Source: Acanthococcus lagerstroemiae
Lineage: Eukaryota; Arthropoda; Insecta; Hemiptera; Eriococcidae
Length of the DNA stretch: 64,000 nucleotides
Assembly (NCBI GenBank): GCA_031841125.1
Contig: CM063109.1
Location: 5,494,321-5,558,320 of the forward strand
Direction: 5' to 3'
Positions 36,774 through 47,956 of this stretch are shown here, piece after piece. The first letter of the stretch is position 1, and each line of letters starts with the position of its first letter. Under the pieces are notes generated by a model. It was not told the origin of the DNA, did no database searches, and saw nothing but the letters and a program-made list of their open reading frames with translations. Made by a program: the position numbers and the translations under genes.

Positions 36774-37744
36774 AAAGCAGATTCTCTCACAAGTTTTCAA
36801 AGTTCTCCGTGTTTTTTTTTCTTTTATGATCTGAAAACTTTTCCAACCAGAGCTAAATTCAAATGATAAGACAAATCATTGGCTTCTCTCTTTAAAAAAT
36901 TGTATTCTCTATTTTTATCGCCTTCTTACCAAATTCTTTCACCAGTTTCTCTTCAGCAGGACATCTCGGTGTCCGTGATTCTCATGTGAAGCTAGCGACA
37001 CCACTACAAAAGTGATGGTCAGTACAGTAATACGTTTTGTGATAAAAGCGTAAGTAGTAAAATGTTTAGTTAAGTTCTTAAAAAAAAAAAAAATTCCCAT
37101 CGAGCTTTTTTGCCTACTTTTATCAACAGACTTAATTTCATTATTTTGACTTTATATAATGTATGGACTGTACGGACTGGTAATGTTTTTTCAATTCACC
37201 AGGGTTAACTGTACTCAGCTGATATCCTCACCGTTTTGATTTGCTTTCGATACCACATCTCTTTTTCCGAATATTAGACGCATGGTTCATCTCATGTTTC
37301 CTATCAAGTCAAAGGTTTAGCGGACGATTATTACGAACCGGACTTCTGGAACTTGAATAAAAATAATATTTAATAAGAAACCCAAAATACGTTTAATGAG
37401 TACCTGAATCGAACACATTGATGTTTTAGGCTGGAATCAAATATCGTAACGAAATTATTTAGTGCAGTACAACAAAAATAACTTGTATATAAAACAAAAT
37501 AACCAACAAATCCATCATTAAGATACTAACGAAAACGGAAAAAAATAACAGGAACTGACTCCTAATAAAATCTATATACAGTCGCTTAAATGTACGGTCG
37601 AACAATGAATTTTTAAAACTACGGTATTAAAATAATGCTTCGATTCAATTTCAACATGTTTTCTTTCAAATTCAGTCTACACTCCGTTGTGAGTTCGTTC
37701 ATCACGTGAATATTTCTCTTACGCTAATACAATACGGCAAGTGT
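36774..37744. other. Region 3' of jagunal
   Basis: Probable 3' untranslated region (nearest the stop codon at 37745) and intergenic DNA. On the minus strand an ATTAAA at 37397-37392 could serve as a poly(A) signal, about 350 nt after the stop. Nothing else was recognised. Confidence 0.35.
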
Positions 37745-37873
37745 TCATCGAACTTTCTTCATTCCTCTGGCCATCCATGCCGACAGCAGATTATTGCTGA
37801 AGTATAACGAAAAAAGATGAATTTGAGCTGCCAGTAATATAAAAGCGTACCACAGAATACCGTACGGATAACC
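37745..37873 (-). CDS. jagn: jagunal exon 4 (C-terminus)
   Basis: Encodes the conserved GYPYGILWYAF segment, the fourth membrane helix and the basic C-terminal tail; the stop TGA is at 37747-37745. The acceptor is ...TTTCAG. Confidence 0.93.
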   Translation of the reverse strand, partial: GYPYGILWYAFILLAAQIHLFSLYFSNNLLSAWMARGMKKVR

Positions 37874-39068
37874 CTGAAATAATCATGACAACTAATGGTT
37901 ATTCGATTCACAGTTTCTTTAGAACGCACATTATGTTCGGGTGGTTAAAATACCAACCTGCCAAAGGAATACTTCATCACTAGAGCCCGTGTTGATGTAC
38001 GTCCACACATCTCCGGAATAATATACGGCAGCATAAATGATCGGTCCGAAACCGAATATAGTTATTAAATACATAAAACGTCTAATGGAAGGTATTCTGT
38101 TTCTCTTGATTGCTGATAGAGCAAAAAATGTGACTAATATACTTAAACACCAGATGTATTCCCATAGCAAGGGCTGTAACACATAGTTTACGCGATAATA
38201 AAGATCAGTTTGTTGGAAATTGTACTAATTTACGTGATAATAAAGGTCGGTTTGGCTGAAATTGTGCTCACATGAAACCAGCCTTGTTAGGTTCAACGTA
38301 CACAGCTTATATAATAATTACCTTGGGTACTTCTAATTCTTCAATTTCTAACACGAAAATATCCAATCTATCGAGAATATCAGCAGATAGTTTTGTTAGC
38401 ATTGCAAAAAACAGCAGGTAGTGAAAGAATATACAGTATTTCAATCGTGATTTATTCTGAGCACTGAAAATCATATTTCTGATTAGTAAATTATATAACA
38501 TGCGAGCAGAAAATACTGATGAAGTATTAAACGCCGAGTTTTATGTTTCACAAAATAGATTTCAACTTTAAAATACAGCAGGACCTGTGTACGAATCACT
38601 CCTCAACTTCTAGTGGAACAGTACTGTTACTCTTTTATATGTATCATAGTTCATAGGTAACAATCACTAGTTCGAGTAGACGGGAAGGCAAATAAACAAA
38701 TATGCTAAAAAAAAAGAGGGTAACATCAGTCATGTGTTTCTGGTTAGACAGTGACAGAACGAACCCAAATTGGAGCTATACAACTGTCAAATAAGTACTG
38801 ATACCATATCCTGATACCAGCCTAAACAGCGTTTGTTCGGTAATACCTGTTACAAACTAGCCACCTACGAAGTAGTTTGGGCTTTAAAGGGATTATTAGG
38901 AGCGGAATCCGCAGATTTAATAATAGCTGTAAGAAAATTACGAAAATACGATAAGAGCTAAAGACAATCACGAACTTACCTTATAAAATACTGCTCTGCT
39001 ATCTTCTGGCGGTGCATATAATCGTGGCCATCTGTCCCCGCAGGAATTGGTCCACTTTTCGAAGCCAT
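37745..39068 (-). CDS. jagn: Jagunal, ER membrane protein (complete, four coding exons)
   Basis: Joining exons 39068-38980, 38463-38322, 38173-37958 and 37873-37745 gives an uninterrupted 191-residue protein. The fly protein is, from memory, about 197. All introns have GT-AG ends and the phases agree (2, 0, 0). The N-terminus MASKSGPIPAGTDG matches the family start. NKSRLKYCIFFHYLLFF and LDRLDIFVLEIEELEVP are near-identical to fly Jagunal. Four hydrophobic helices lie at about residues 39-56, 81-99, 111-129 and 155-174, with a basic tail ending KKVR. Jagunal is a conserved ER protein needed for ER reorganisation and vesicle traffic (oocyte growth in flies, neutrophil function of human JAGN1). 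The start has a plausible context and a CpG-rich leader upstream. No defects were seen, and expression is presumably broad. Confidence 0.95.
37958..38173 (-). CDS. jagn: jagunal exon 3 (helices 2 and 3)
   Basis: Starts PLLWEYIWCL and ends EVFLWQ. It is 72 codons, phase 0 on both sides. The donor is CAG|GTTGGT and the acceptor TTACAG. Confidence 0.93.
38187..38271. repeat. Tandem duplication inside jagunal intron 2
   Basis: Two units of about 42 bp, TTTACGCGATAATAAAGATC... and TTTACGTGATAATAAAGGTC..., lie just upstream of the exon 3 acceptor. Confidence 0.75.
38322..38463 (-). CDS. jagn: jagunal exon 2 (helix 1 and luminal segment)
   Basis: Encodes SAQNKSRLKYC through EELEVPK, the best-conserved part of the protein. 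Its first base completes the serine codon split by intron 1 (AG|T). Confidence 0.94.
38980..39068 (-). CDS. jagn: jagunal exon 1 (N-terminus)
   Basis: ATG at 39068-39066. Twenty-nine codons plus two bases encode the cytosolic N-terminus with GTDGHDYMHRQ; the donor is AAG|GTAAGT-like (38979-38974). It was missed as an ORF because it is short. Confidence 0.94.
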
Positions 39069-39425
39069 TTCTTTTCAAAATTTTTGGCAGAATTAACGAG
39101 TTCTTTTCATTTTGCCAATCCACCAGTAATTTGAGAATTTTAAGTAACCTACTAACTTTTAACTTTACTAATGGTTCGTGGCGCGCGACGGCGCATGTTC
39201 TTGTAATGCTGTAATCTTGACCAAACGAGTATTCTTATCATTTTTCAATCAAGAAACAATGCTGATAAGCGTCCGCCCAAAAGAAAAAGAACTGATGCGT
39301 CTTGCATTCGCGTCTGCAATAAGGGTTCATTAGAACGTGATTATTAGGTACTTTTTGTTGAAACTATGATGAAAAATTCGTTCTTTCAGTGTTGGTCAAT
39401 CTGGCTGCGTCATATTCATATTGCA

Positions 39426-39717
39426 GGGATGCGAAGCGAATAGTTTTTGGGCTTAGCTTTTGCTTTGGCTTCACAAGTTTTTACCAGTTGGCTTCAGCTT
39501 AGCTTTGGCTTTTTGGTCTTTGAAACAAAAATGGACTTTTTGCTTCGGCTTAAGCCGTTATAGGCTTAAGCGGGATGCGAAGCGAATAGTTTTTGGGCTT
39601 AGCTTTTGCTTTCATTTCACAAGTTTTTACCAGTTGACTTCAGCTTAGCTTTGGCTTTTTTGTCTTTGAAACAAAAATGGGCTTTTCGCTTCGGCTTAAG
39701 CGGTTATAGGCTTAAGC
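39426..39717. repeat. 146-bp tandem duplication, GCTT-rich
   Basis: Two adjacent units of 146 bp (39426-39571 and 39572-39717) both begin GGGATGCGAAGCGAATAG and end GGTTATAGGCTTAAGC-like. They are about 95% alike by eye and composed largely of GCTT/AGCTTNGG words. Confidence 0.9.
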
Positions 39718-39836
39718 AGGGATCGCAAACGAAACGAAAAGAAATAACGAAACAACGAAATAACGATTGATTTTTTTCTAAAATATTGAAACGAAATAAC
39801 GAAATAAAAAAAAAAGACGTTTCGTTTGCCATCCCT
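39718..39836. mobile_element. CGAAATAA-rich MITE, copy 1
   Basis: The ends AGGGATCGCAAACGAAA and TTTCGTTTGCCATCCCT are inverted, and the interior is made of AACGAAATAACG words. It directly abuts the tandem duplication. Copy 2 lies at 39976-40097. Confidence 0.7.
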
Positions 39837-39975
39837 AGTTTTCTGATTTGTGATTTTTAGGATCGGCTACTAGTAGCCGAGCCGATTGCAACCACTTTCT
39901 AGGGTCGGGTACTAGTAGCCGAGCCTACTGTAATCGAAATTTCATTTCATTTCCCGGGTGAGTTCAGTAAATAGC

Positions 39976-40097
39976 AGGGATGGCAAACAAAAAAAACGAA
40001 ATAACGAAATTACAAAATAATAACGATTGATTTTTGTCAAAAATATTGAAACGAAATAACGAAACGAAAAAAGAAAACGGTTTCGTTTGCCATCCCT
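39976..40097. mobile_element. CGAAATAA-rich MITE, copy 2
   Basis: The ends AGGGATGGCAAAC and GTTTGCCATCCCT are perfect inverted repeats. The interior ACGAAATAACG / AACGATTGATTTTTGTCAA is shared with copy 1 in the same orientation. The terminal sequence resembles hAT ends but no certain duplication was found. Confidence 0.7.
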
Positions 40098-40350
40098 GGG
40101 CTTAAGCTTTCCATCCCTGATCAATTATTGTGAAGTTAACATTGCCTAGGTAGCGCTAGTGCAAGACACCAAACCACAAAACTCGACAAACTGGACGCTG
40201 TTTAAAACACATTCAGCGCCATGTTGGTCAATGCTGACCAACACATCACTTTCTCGCAGGGCCACGTTGGTCAATGGTAACCAACACCAAATTACGTAAA
40301 AATTTGAAAAAATTTTTTGGCCTAGGATAAAAGTTTTAAAATTATGCATG

Positions 40351-40575
40351 GCGCTCAACAAAAGGGAACTAACCCACAAAATCCGCTTTTTGAGAACACG
40401 TGATTCGAAGTTCAAGAGTCATGTAGAAACTATATATGGCATTGCGTTTATTGATAAGCTGTTTTCAACGTGAGTACACATTTTTGAAAAATTTTACGTT
40501 TTACGCACTTTCCAACGATGCTAATAACTCATTTTGTTTGCAAATGTGGGTTAGTTCCCTTTTGTTAAACAGCGT
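40351..40575. mobile_element. GACGCTGTTTAAC MITE, copy 1
   Basis: The terminal inverted repeats are GCGCTCAACAAAAGGGAACT at the left and its counterpart ending GTTAAACAGCGTC at the right. The interior includes GAACACGTGATTCGAAGTTC, ATGTAGAAACTATAT and CAACGTGAGTACACATTTTTG. It is inverted relative to copy 3 (41055-41301). Confidence 0.75.
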
Positions 40576-40852
40576 CTAACTAAAGGACAAACTATAAGTA
40601 ACGCTCAACACATTGGAAAAGTCTGGGGGGATTATTTCAGCGTCCCTAATCTTCTACAATAGTGATTTTCAATTTCACGTAATTTCATTTAAAAAATGTC
40701 CATGGAGGTAATTCTTTTTTATTCTGATAGCTCAATGCTATTGCTGAAGTTATTTCAACTAACTTTCCTTAAAAAAACGATTTTTATAATACGCCGACGG
40801 CATTCAAAGATCACTCCTTTTACACATATGTTTCATGTGAACGAGTTAAATT

Positions 40853-41054
40853 GGACGCTATTCAGTAAAAGGGAACCAACTATCAAAATCTTGTTTTTTG
40901 AGAACATGCAATTCATTGTTCAAGAGCCATGTAGAAACTAGGTATATGACATGAAAGAGCGTAAAAAGTAGAATTTTTCAAAATTGGGCCTCCGATTCAA
41001 AAATGTGTACTCACGTTGAAAAAAGCTTATCTGTAAACGCTATGTCATATATAT
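40853..41054. mobile_element. GACGCTGTTTAAC MITE, copy 2 (rearranged)
   Basis: Left end GGACGCTATTCAGTAAAAGG and part of the interior (AGAACATGCAATTC, GAGCCATGTAGAAAC) are joined to the AGAATTTTTCAAAATTGGGC interior part in the opposite sense. The proper right end is missing. Probably a recombinant of two copies. Confidence 0.6.
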
Positions 41055-41301
41055 GGACGCTGTTTAACAAAAGAGAACTAACCCACATTTGTAAACAAAA
41101 AGAGTTATTAGTATCGTTGGAAAGAGCGAAAAAAGTAGAATTTTTCAAAATTGGGCCCCCATTCAAAAATGTGTACTCACGTTGAAAAATGCTTATCAGT
41201 AAACGCAATGCCATATAGTTTCTACACGGCTCTTGAACTTCGAATCACGTGTTCTCAAAAAGTGGATTTTGTGGGTTAGTTCCATTTTGTTAAACAGCGC
41301 C
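41055..41301. mobile_element. GACGCTGTTTAAC MITE, copy 3
   Basis: A complete 247-bp copy with ends GGACGCTGTTTAACAAAAG and CATTTTGTTAAACAGCGCC, in the opposite orientation to copy 1. Confidence 0.8.
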
Positions 41302-41397
41302 CATATGTAGTTTCTACATGGCTCTTGAACTTCGAATCACGTCGTGTTCTCAGAAAACAGATTTTGTTGGTTGGTTCTGTTACGCTTAACAGCGTCC
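41302..41397. mobile_element. GACGCTGTTTAAC MITE, copy 4 (truncated)
   Basis: The right-hand part only (GTAGTTTCTACATGGCTC to CTTAACAGCGTCC) abuts copy 3 directly and repeats its right half. Confidence 0.65.
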
Positions 41398-42312
41398 TAT
41401 TCAGCACGGCTGAAAAATAGAGAGATGCACGACAAATACGTAGTGACGAAACATTTAGATCGATTCTTCTTCGAAAACGACAGACTCAATTCCAGAACCG
41501 GGACTCAGTATTTTATAATTATTCCTTCCTGTAAGGAATCTGAATCGTCTTCAGCAGATTCCAGAATATGGATCTGTGATTCTTTCTGGTATACGCAATA
41601 GGAATCTTTGGAGATTCCAAAGGTATGCGGCAAAATGGAATCAGAATCAAGGCTTCTTTTAGATTGTCTGTGGTGTGCTATTCTTCGTAAATCTTTTTGG
41701 GCTAATGGCTGACTTCATTATCGGTATTTTCAGGTTCCCTCTTCACTTTGGTATTGCATTGCTTTGCATGCCTCGTACATTTTTCAACATCTTTGTGAAG
41801 ACAACTAATCACCCGCAGTCGGCAGGGTGTTAATGTTCAAATTCAAATTTTCCCATTCCGTTGCTTCTTATGAAATCAAACCACCAGCATAAATAGGATG
41901 TTCTCTGAGGAGGAGGTGGGGTAGATAAAAAACTTTGTTAGGTAAAATAAATAAAGGATCCAGAACATTTAGCCCAAATTTTGATTTGACAAACGAAAAA
42001 ACTCTCAAGTAGGTATAAAATGTTATAAACAGATTAAAAATTTTACTTCTTTCTGTTTCGGGAGGAGGAGAATGCATCCTTATACACCCTCCTCTCTCAT
42101 TTACACTATTAAATCAGAACGTTAGATATAGAGTTCTCATGCGCAACAAATCCTGTCTGTCCGTCACGCGAGTAAAAGATGTTGTTCATTTTCAACTTTT
42201 CTAGTGGTCAGACATCAGAATATCAACTAAAAGAATAGGTAGAATTCTCAGCCATATGTAGGTAACTGGTGAAGTATATTATAGAAGTAGATATAATATG
42301 TTATAGTAGAGA
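41398..42312. other. Intergenic stretch between jagunal and katanin
   Basis: No exon or bounded element was recognised. Confidence 0.35.
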
Positions 42313-42314
42313 AC

Positions 42315-43087
42315 ATATGTGAGGGCGTGTACAAAAAAGGGACCAGTTGACCAAAAGTAAAATTTTACTCGAGAAGCGATTGAAATTGAGTTGTTTTTTT
42401 TGTAACTACCGTTCTGTTACTTACCAATATTTCAACCGTGAAGGTCCTACACACTACCACACGCTCCCCTAATCTCTCTTTCCGGAAAAAATTTCCAATG
42501 TTTTCCAAAGAATTTAAATGTTTGATGATCTCCGAAGAATTTCATCGAAAAACTTTGGGAAAATTCTCCAATGATTTTCAAGAAATTTCATCGGATTTTT
42601 TGGAAGAAAATTCCGATACTTTCCGGAGAGTCTTTTCGAAAATCTTTAGAAAATATTTCTAGGTTAAGTTGACTACATTATAAGATTGGAGGTTCTCAGC
42701 GAGAAATGCGAGACTCCCCTTCAGCAGGAACGTAGGCAACTTATCCTGACATCGAGTAAATGTACTTGCCTGCTCTCGCACTTCACAGGGCAAGAACAAA
42801 ATATGTCCAGTATTCGTAGAACATTGTTTTCGAACAATTTAATTTTATACAGCCCCGTAGAGAGAAAAAGAGAGCCTGGTGGGTATTTTCACGGGGCCCT
42901 CTCTTTCCAGTTCATTCATTTCTTATGTCAGATGGGAAAAATTGTAAGCTACAGGATACCAGAGGTTTCTCTGATGGTGTAAGGAGTGCTTGCTGATTTG
43001 ATGTACAGTGTGATGTAGCCGCCAGAAAAGAAAAAAGCGAAAAATTGGCCAACTGGTCCCCTTTTGTATGCGCCCTCCTCACATATA
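42315..43087. mobile_element. Non-autonomous element with GAGGGCG...ACCAGTTG ends
   Basis: The left end TATGTGAGGGCGTGTAC...GGGACCAGTTG and the right end CAACTGGTCCCC...TACGCCCTCCTCACATA (near 43050-43087) are inverted repeats of about 35 bp. The interior of about 700 bp shares 42853-43013 with the katanin intron repeat (44415-44579). No transposase ORF. Confidence 0.65.
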
Positions 43088-43226
43088 TAATTCTCCCCCG
43101 ACAACAGTGGAAAGTTAGCTATTTATCTACCTGCATTCGAGGATTACTGATTGTTGAAGAGTCAAACTTAGCTCAAAATTGAGCCAGAAAATAGAAGCAA
43201 CATATGATCTACTCGTTGAAAAGCAG

Positions 43227-43232
43227 TTTATT
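43227..43232 (-). terminator. Candidate poly(A) signal for katanin
   Basis: AATAAA on the minus strand, about 350 nt beyond the katanin stop codon. Position and sequence fit, but no downstream element was checked. Confidence 0.3.
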
Positions 43233-43579
43233 TTGTACTTAGATGTCATCGTTCTTTTTGCTCTGTTAGTTGAAACTTCAGGAGCTATAGACTGACTAAA
43301 AAAATTGGGTTTTTCGAAAAATTGGAGGAAACAGTTATCTACTTTACTGCGGCATTTTTTATAACATTCATTACAAATATAACGAATAGAAATTAGAAAC
43401 CAGCAATTCAAGATCGGATGATTCATTTCTTGTTTGTCTTCGAGCTTGAATTGAGACCCTATTGATACAGGCTCATTTTCTCCTTTCAATGGTCTACGAA
43501 AGTTACGGACAGAAGAAATAAAAAATTTGATTATGGTTTGATTGAACAAAAGTATGGCCGATTCAAAGGCATATTATTG

Positions 43580-45333
<1,754 letters not shown>

Positions 45334-45396
45334 CTGCAAGAACAAAAAAATGTATAAGTGCCCCGGAATACAAATCGACAGTCAAGGATTGCTTAC

Positions 45397-45485
45397 AATT
45401 TGCCCTTAGAACACTGATAACGTGAGACTTCGATGTCGGAAGGACTGTTGTTACCGATTTTCACAATAAGGAAAATTCGACAGTC
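45397..45485 (-). CDS. Possible further katanin linker exon
   Basis: The frame ends in a strong donor (TT|GTAAGC) whose phase fits the next exon exactly (TT+A). The stretch reads NNSPSDIEVSRYQCSKGKL. The 5' boundary is uncertain: an in-frame stop lies just upstream, and GAAAG at 45486 is the only obvious acceptor. No homology was recognised. Confidence 0.4.
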
Positions 45486-45718
45486 CTTTCAAAATCCGAG
45501 CGAGAGAAAAAATTCCGAACCTGTTGCGGGTGCCATTTATGGCGGGGAAAATGGGTTGCAATTCCGGGTCTCGTCTGCGCAGAGTGGCTGCCCACCGTTC
45601 TGCAACCGAATCGGTGGATCCACGTCGCAACCAAAAAGCACTCACTGAAAAAATGGATCGTCGATGAAATTTCGAAAAGCTGAATGAAAGACATTCATGA
45701 GAGCGTTAACGACAATAC

Positions 45719-45810
45719 ATGTTATAATTTCTACAATTAGCTAGATTTCGAGCTCGTAGAGTCTCGTGCATAGCGTACAATACTTCATCTAGGAGTTTAT
45801 GAGTTTCCAT
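45719..45810 (-). CDS. Kat60: Probable katanin first coding exon (start of MIT domain)
   Basis: The ATG at 45810 has a strong context (ACTATGG) and opens METHKLLDEVLYAMHETLRARNLANCRNYN. The last part aligns with the first MIT helices of katanin p60 (pattern ETxxARxLAxxxNY). The MIT domain binds microtubules and the p80 subunit. The expected continuation (YYQGVIQQI-like) was not found. Candidate donors here are weak; GTATTG at 45718 is the one used for the coordinate. The frame closes with TAA at 45708-45706. Confidence 0.5.
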
Positions 45811-46210
45811 AGTAACAAAATCCAGGAGTAAATCGAGTCTGGGGTGACTAAAATGTAGAAACGACACACCGTATTTTGGTTCCGGAGAATCCTTATTTCT
45901 GGAGACAATGGAAGCACTTGGGAGAACTAAATGGTCTGTCCATGCTCCAGGGAGCCATTTCACACATTGAATACCGTGTTCGGACGTAGTGTCAAATTTA
46001 GGTTAAATGAACCCCGAGGAAAATGGGTAACCTCCTCCCCCTTCTAAGAAAAGTATTCCTCTCGTCCCGCCCCGGTGTAGAGTACTCAATGATGCTAGGT
46101 AAAGGGGGTTAGAAAAGAGAAAGGGCCAAAAGTAGACGAGTATTTTACTTACCTGTAGCTGACGTTGAAATTTCTAAACTAGGAATACATTTTCAAAATG
46201 CCAAATATTT
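45811..46210. other. Region upstream of katanin
   Basis: Open on the minus strand to 45963 without recognisable protein features. It is likely 5' leader or promoter DNA of katanin if the 45.8-kb start is real. Confidence 0.3.
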
Positions 46211-46224
46211 TATTACCTAACAAT

Positions 46225-46275
46225 TTTACGGCGGGCCGCTTCTTTGGCCCGCGGGTCGTAGGTTGGAGACCCTTG
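46225..46275 (-). mobile_element. Single end of a hAT element (CAAGGGTCTCCAACC)
   Basis: Read on the minus strand from 46275: CAAGGGTCTCCAACCTACG, then CCCGCGGGCC. This matches a terminal repeat shared by many animal hAT elements. No partner end was found. Confidence 0.5.
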
Positions 46276-46482
46276 GTCTAGTTCTTCATTCTACTTAAGC
46301 GAACCTTGAAGAAAGTTCACGAACTTTAAACTAATCTGAAAGTCTCACAAGTTCTTAAACTAGTCTTGCTTGAATATTCTCAATGAATCTATACTCGGCG
46401 CCATCCTCATGTAATCTTAATTTGGTGTTTTAATTACATTTAAGCTGGAAAGTTTCAGCACTGGACACGTTCAAGTTATTTC

Positions 46483-46687
46483 CAGGCGCGTAACCAAGGG
46501 GGGACCAGGGGGGCCAGGCCTCCCTAAAAATCTTGGCCCCCCCTGTGGCCCCCCCGCTGAATTTGAAAATTTTGTAAAATTTATAGTATTAGATAAAATA
46601 AAGCAAAAGTTTTTAAAACTGGGCCCCCCTTCAAAAATTCGTGGCCCTTTCTGCCCCCCCCGTTAAAAAATCCTAGTTACGCCGCTG
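46483..46687. mobile_element. hAT-type MITE with perfect 8-bp duplication
   Basis: The ends are CAGGCGCGTAACCAAGG and TCCTAGTTACGCCGCTG. GTTATTTC flanks both sides without mismatch (46475-46482 and 46688-46695). The 205-bp interior is dominated by G and C runs (GGGGGG, GCCCCCC). Confidence 0.85.
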
Positions 46688-46695
46688 GTTATTTC

Positions 46696-47097
46696 AATCG
46701 GGGGGGGGGGGGCTGGCACAGACTGCACACGCCACTACGCCGTAAGGACGGCCTCGTCTAAATTGATCTTAAGAGTATCAAAAAGAATCATAAGTAAGTC
46801 TGTTAGAGTCATAATCAAATCTGTAAGTGGAATCCTGACGATTCAGAATCATAAATCACTATTAAACAGTTTGAAACGAGTTTGAAGGTAGCAAAAACAA
46901 TTTTAGAATAACTGTCCGAATGAATCCTAAGAAATCTTAAATGAGTCTGGAAAACGTAGGTAAATCGTTGAAAAATCGGAAAGGGTCTACAAAATGAGTT
47001 TGGACAAGTCATTAATTAATTTGGTCCGAGTTTTTAGCTAGCTCGTAGTCAAGGGAGCAAATTGAGGCATTGCCTCCCACTACCCTGAACAGACATT
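46696..47097. repeat. G run and AAGTC/AATC-type degenerate repeat
   Basis: A G run (46700-46712) is followed by loosely recurring GAATCATAAGTAAGTC, AGAGTCATAATC and GAATCCTGACG words, akin to the degenerate arrays further left. Confidence 0.4.
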
Positions 47098-47467
47098 GCA
47101 TCGATTAGAATAAGTTGAATTGAATGTACATATGGAGGAAACTTCTCAACCTTTGATATTAATTTATCTAACAAATAAGCACTCCACGGGAAAATGTGTA
47201 AGAACATTTTGTGTGTATTTTTTTATTCTCTATCATATTTGTTATAACTTTTTTTTTCTTCTAAACTCAAAGTTTAGTGTGATATAAGCAAAAAACTGTT
47301 TTACGCCTCCATTTTTGCCCTCTCTAGGGGACGACGCCGGCACCGGATTCGATGGGACTTCTAGGATGTTATTCACGGCACTTAATTAGACCAATGTACT
47401 AAGTTTCAGCTTTCTATGATTTTTTTCCTTTTTTTTTTACTCCTGTTTGGGTTAACTTATGTGGACT
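47098..47467. repeat. Dispersed repeat, copy 1
   Basis: About 370 bp shared with 54391-54777 in the same orientation, from GCATCGATTA to TATGTGGACT. The best-kept part is GACGACGCCGGCACCGGATT followed by CAATGTAC(T/C)AAGTTTCAGC. It has no inverted ends and no ORF. The class is unknown. Confidence 0.8.
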
Positions 47468-47956
47468 TTTGGAAGAGACTTGTGGGCAGAAGTACATTTA
47501 TATTGCAGAAAATATGACAGCAAATAAGAATTATGGTGAATCGGAAAGAGATGTGTGCGACCAAAATTGCAAATGGAGCAAAAATTGTAGGAATTGAACG
47601 GTCGTCGAGTATGTACGAGTATGTACCTTCTCACTCAACTCTTTTCAGATCTCTTAACAAGCCTGCCATGTCAAAAAAAGTGCTGTTGTGCCTTTTTGTG
47701 CAATGTAAGTCACTGTATCTGCACGCTCTCACCATCTCCCGTTGTATTCTAGCTGGAGTTCGCATAAAAGAAATGACTTCGAGTAAGAAGTAACAGAAAG
47801 TTCTTGTTATTTTATGATGTTAGAAGAGATGTTTTCGCGCCTATTTTGTAAAACGCCAGTCTCGGTCATGGATAACCCCTTTCCAACATATCAACCACCT
47901 TACCTGTACCGTACCTGCTTCATCTCTTCGTCTTTGTGAAAGTATCGAAGTACATA

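Noticed and set aside
43127..43549. 140-codon minus-strand ORF after katanin
   Set aside because: It lies directly 3' of the katanin stop, most likely in the untranslated region, and has no recognisable domain.
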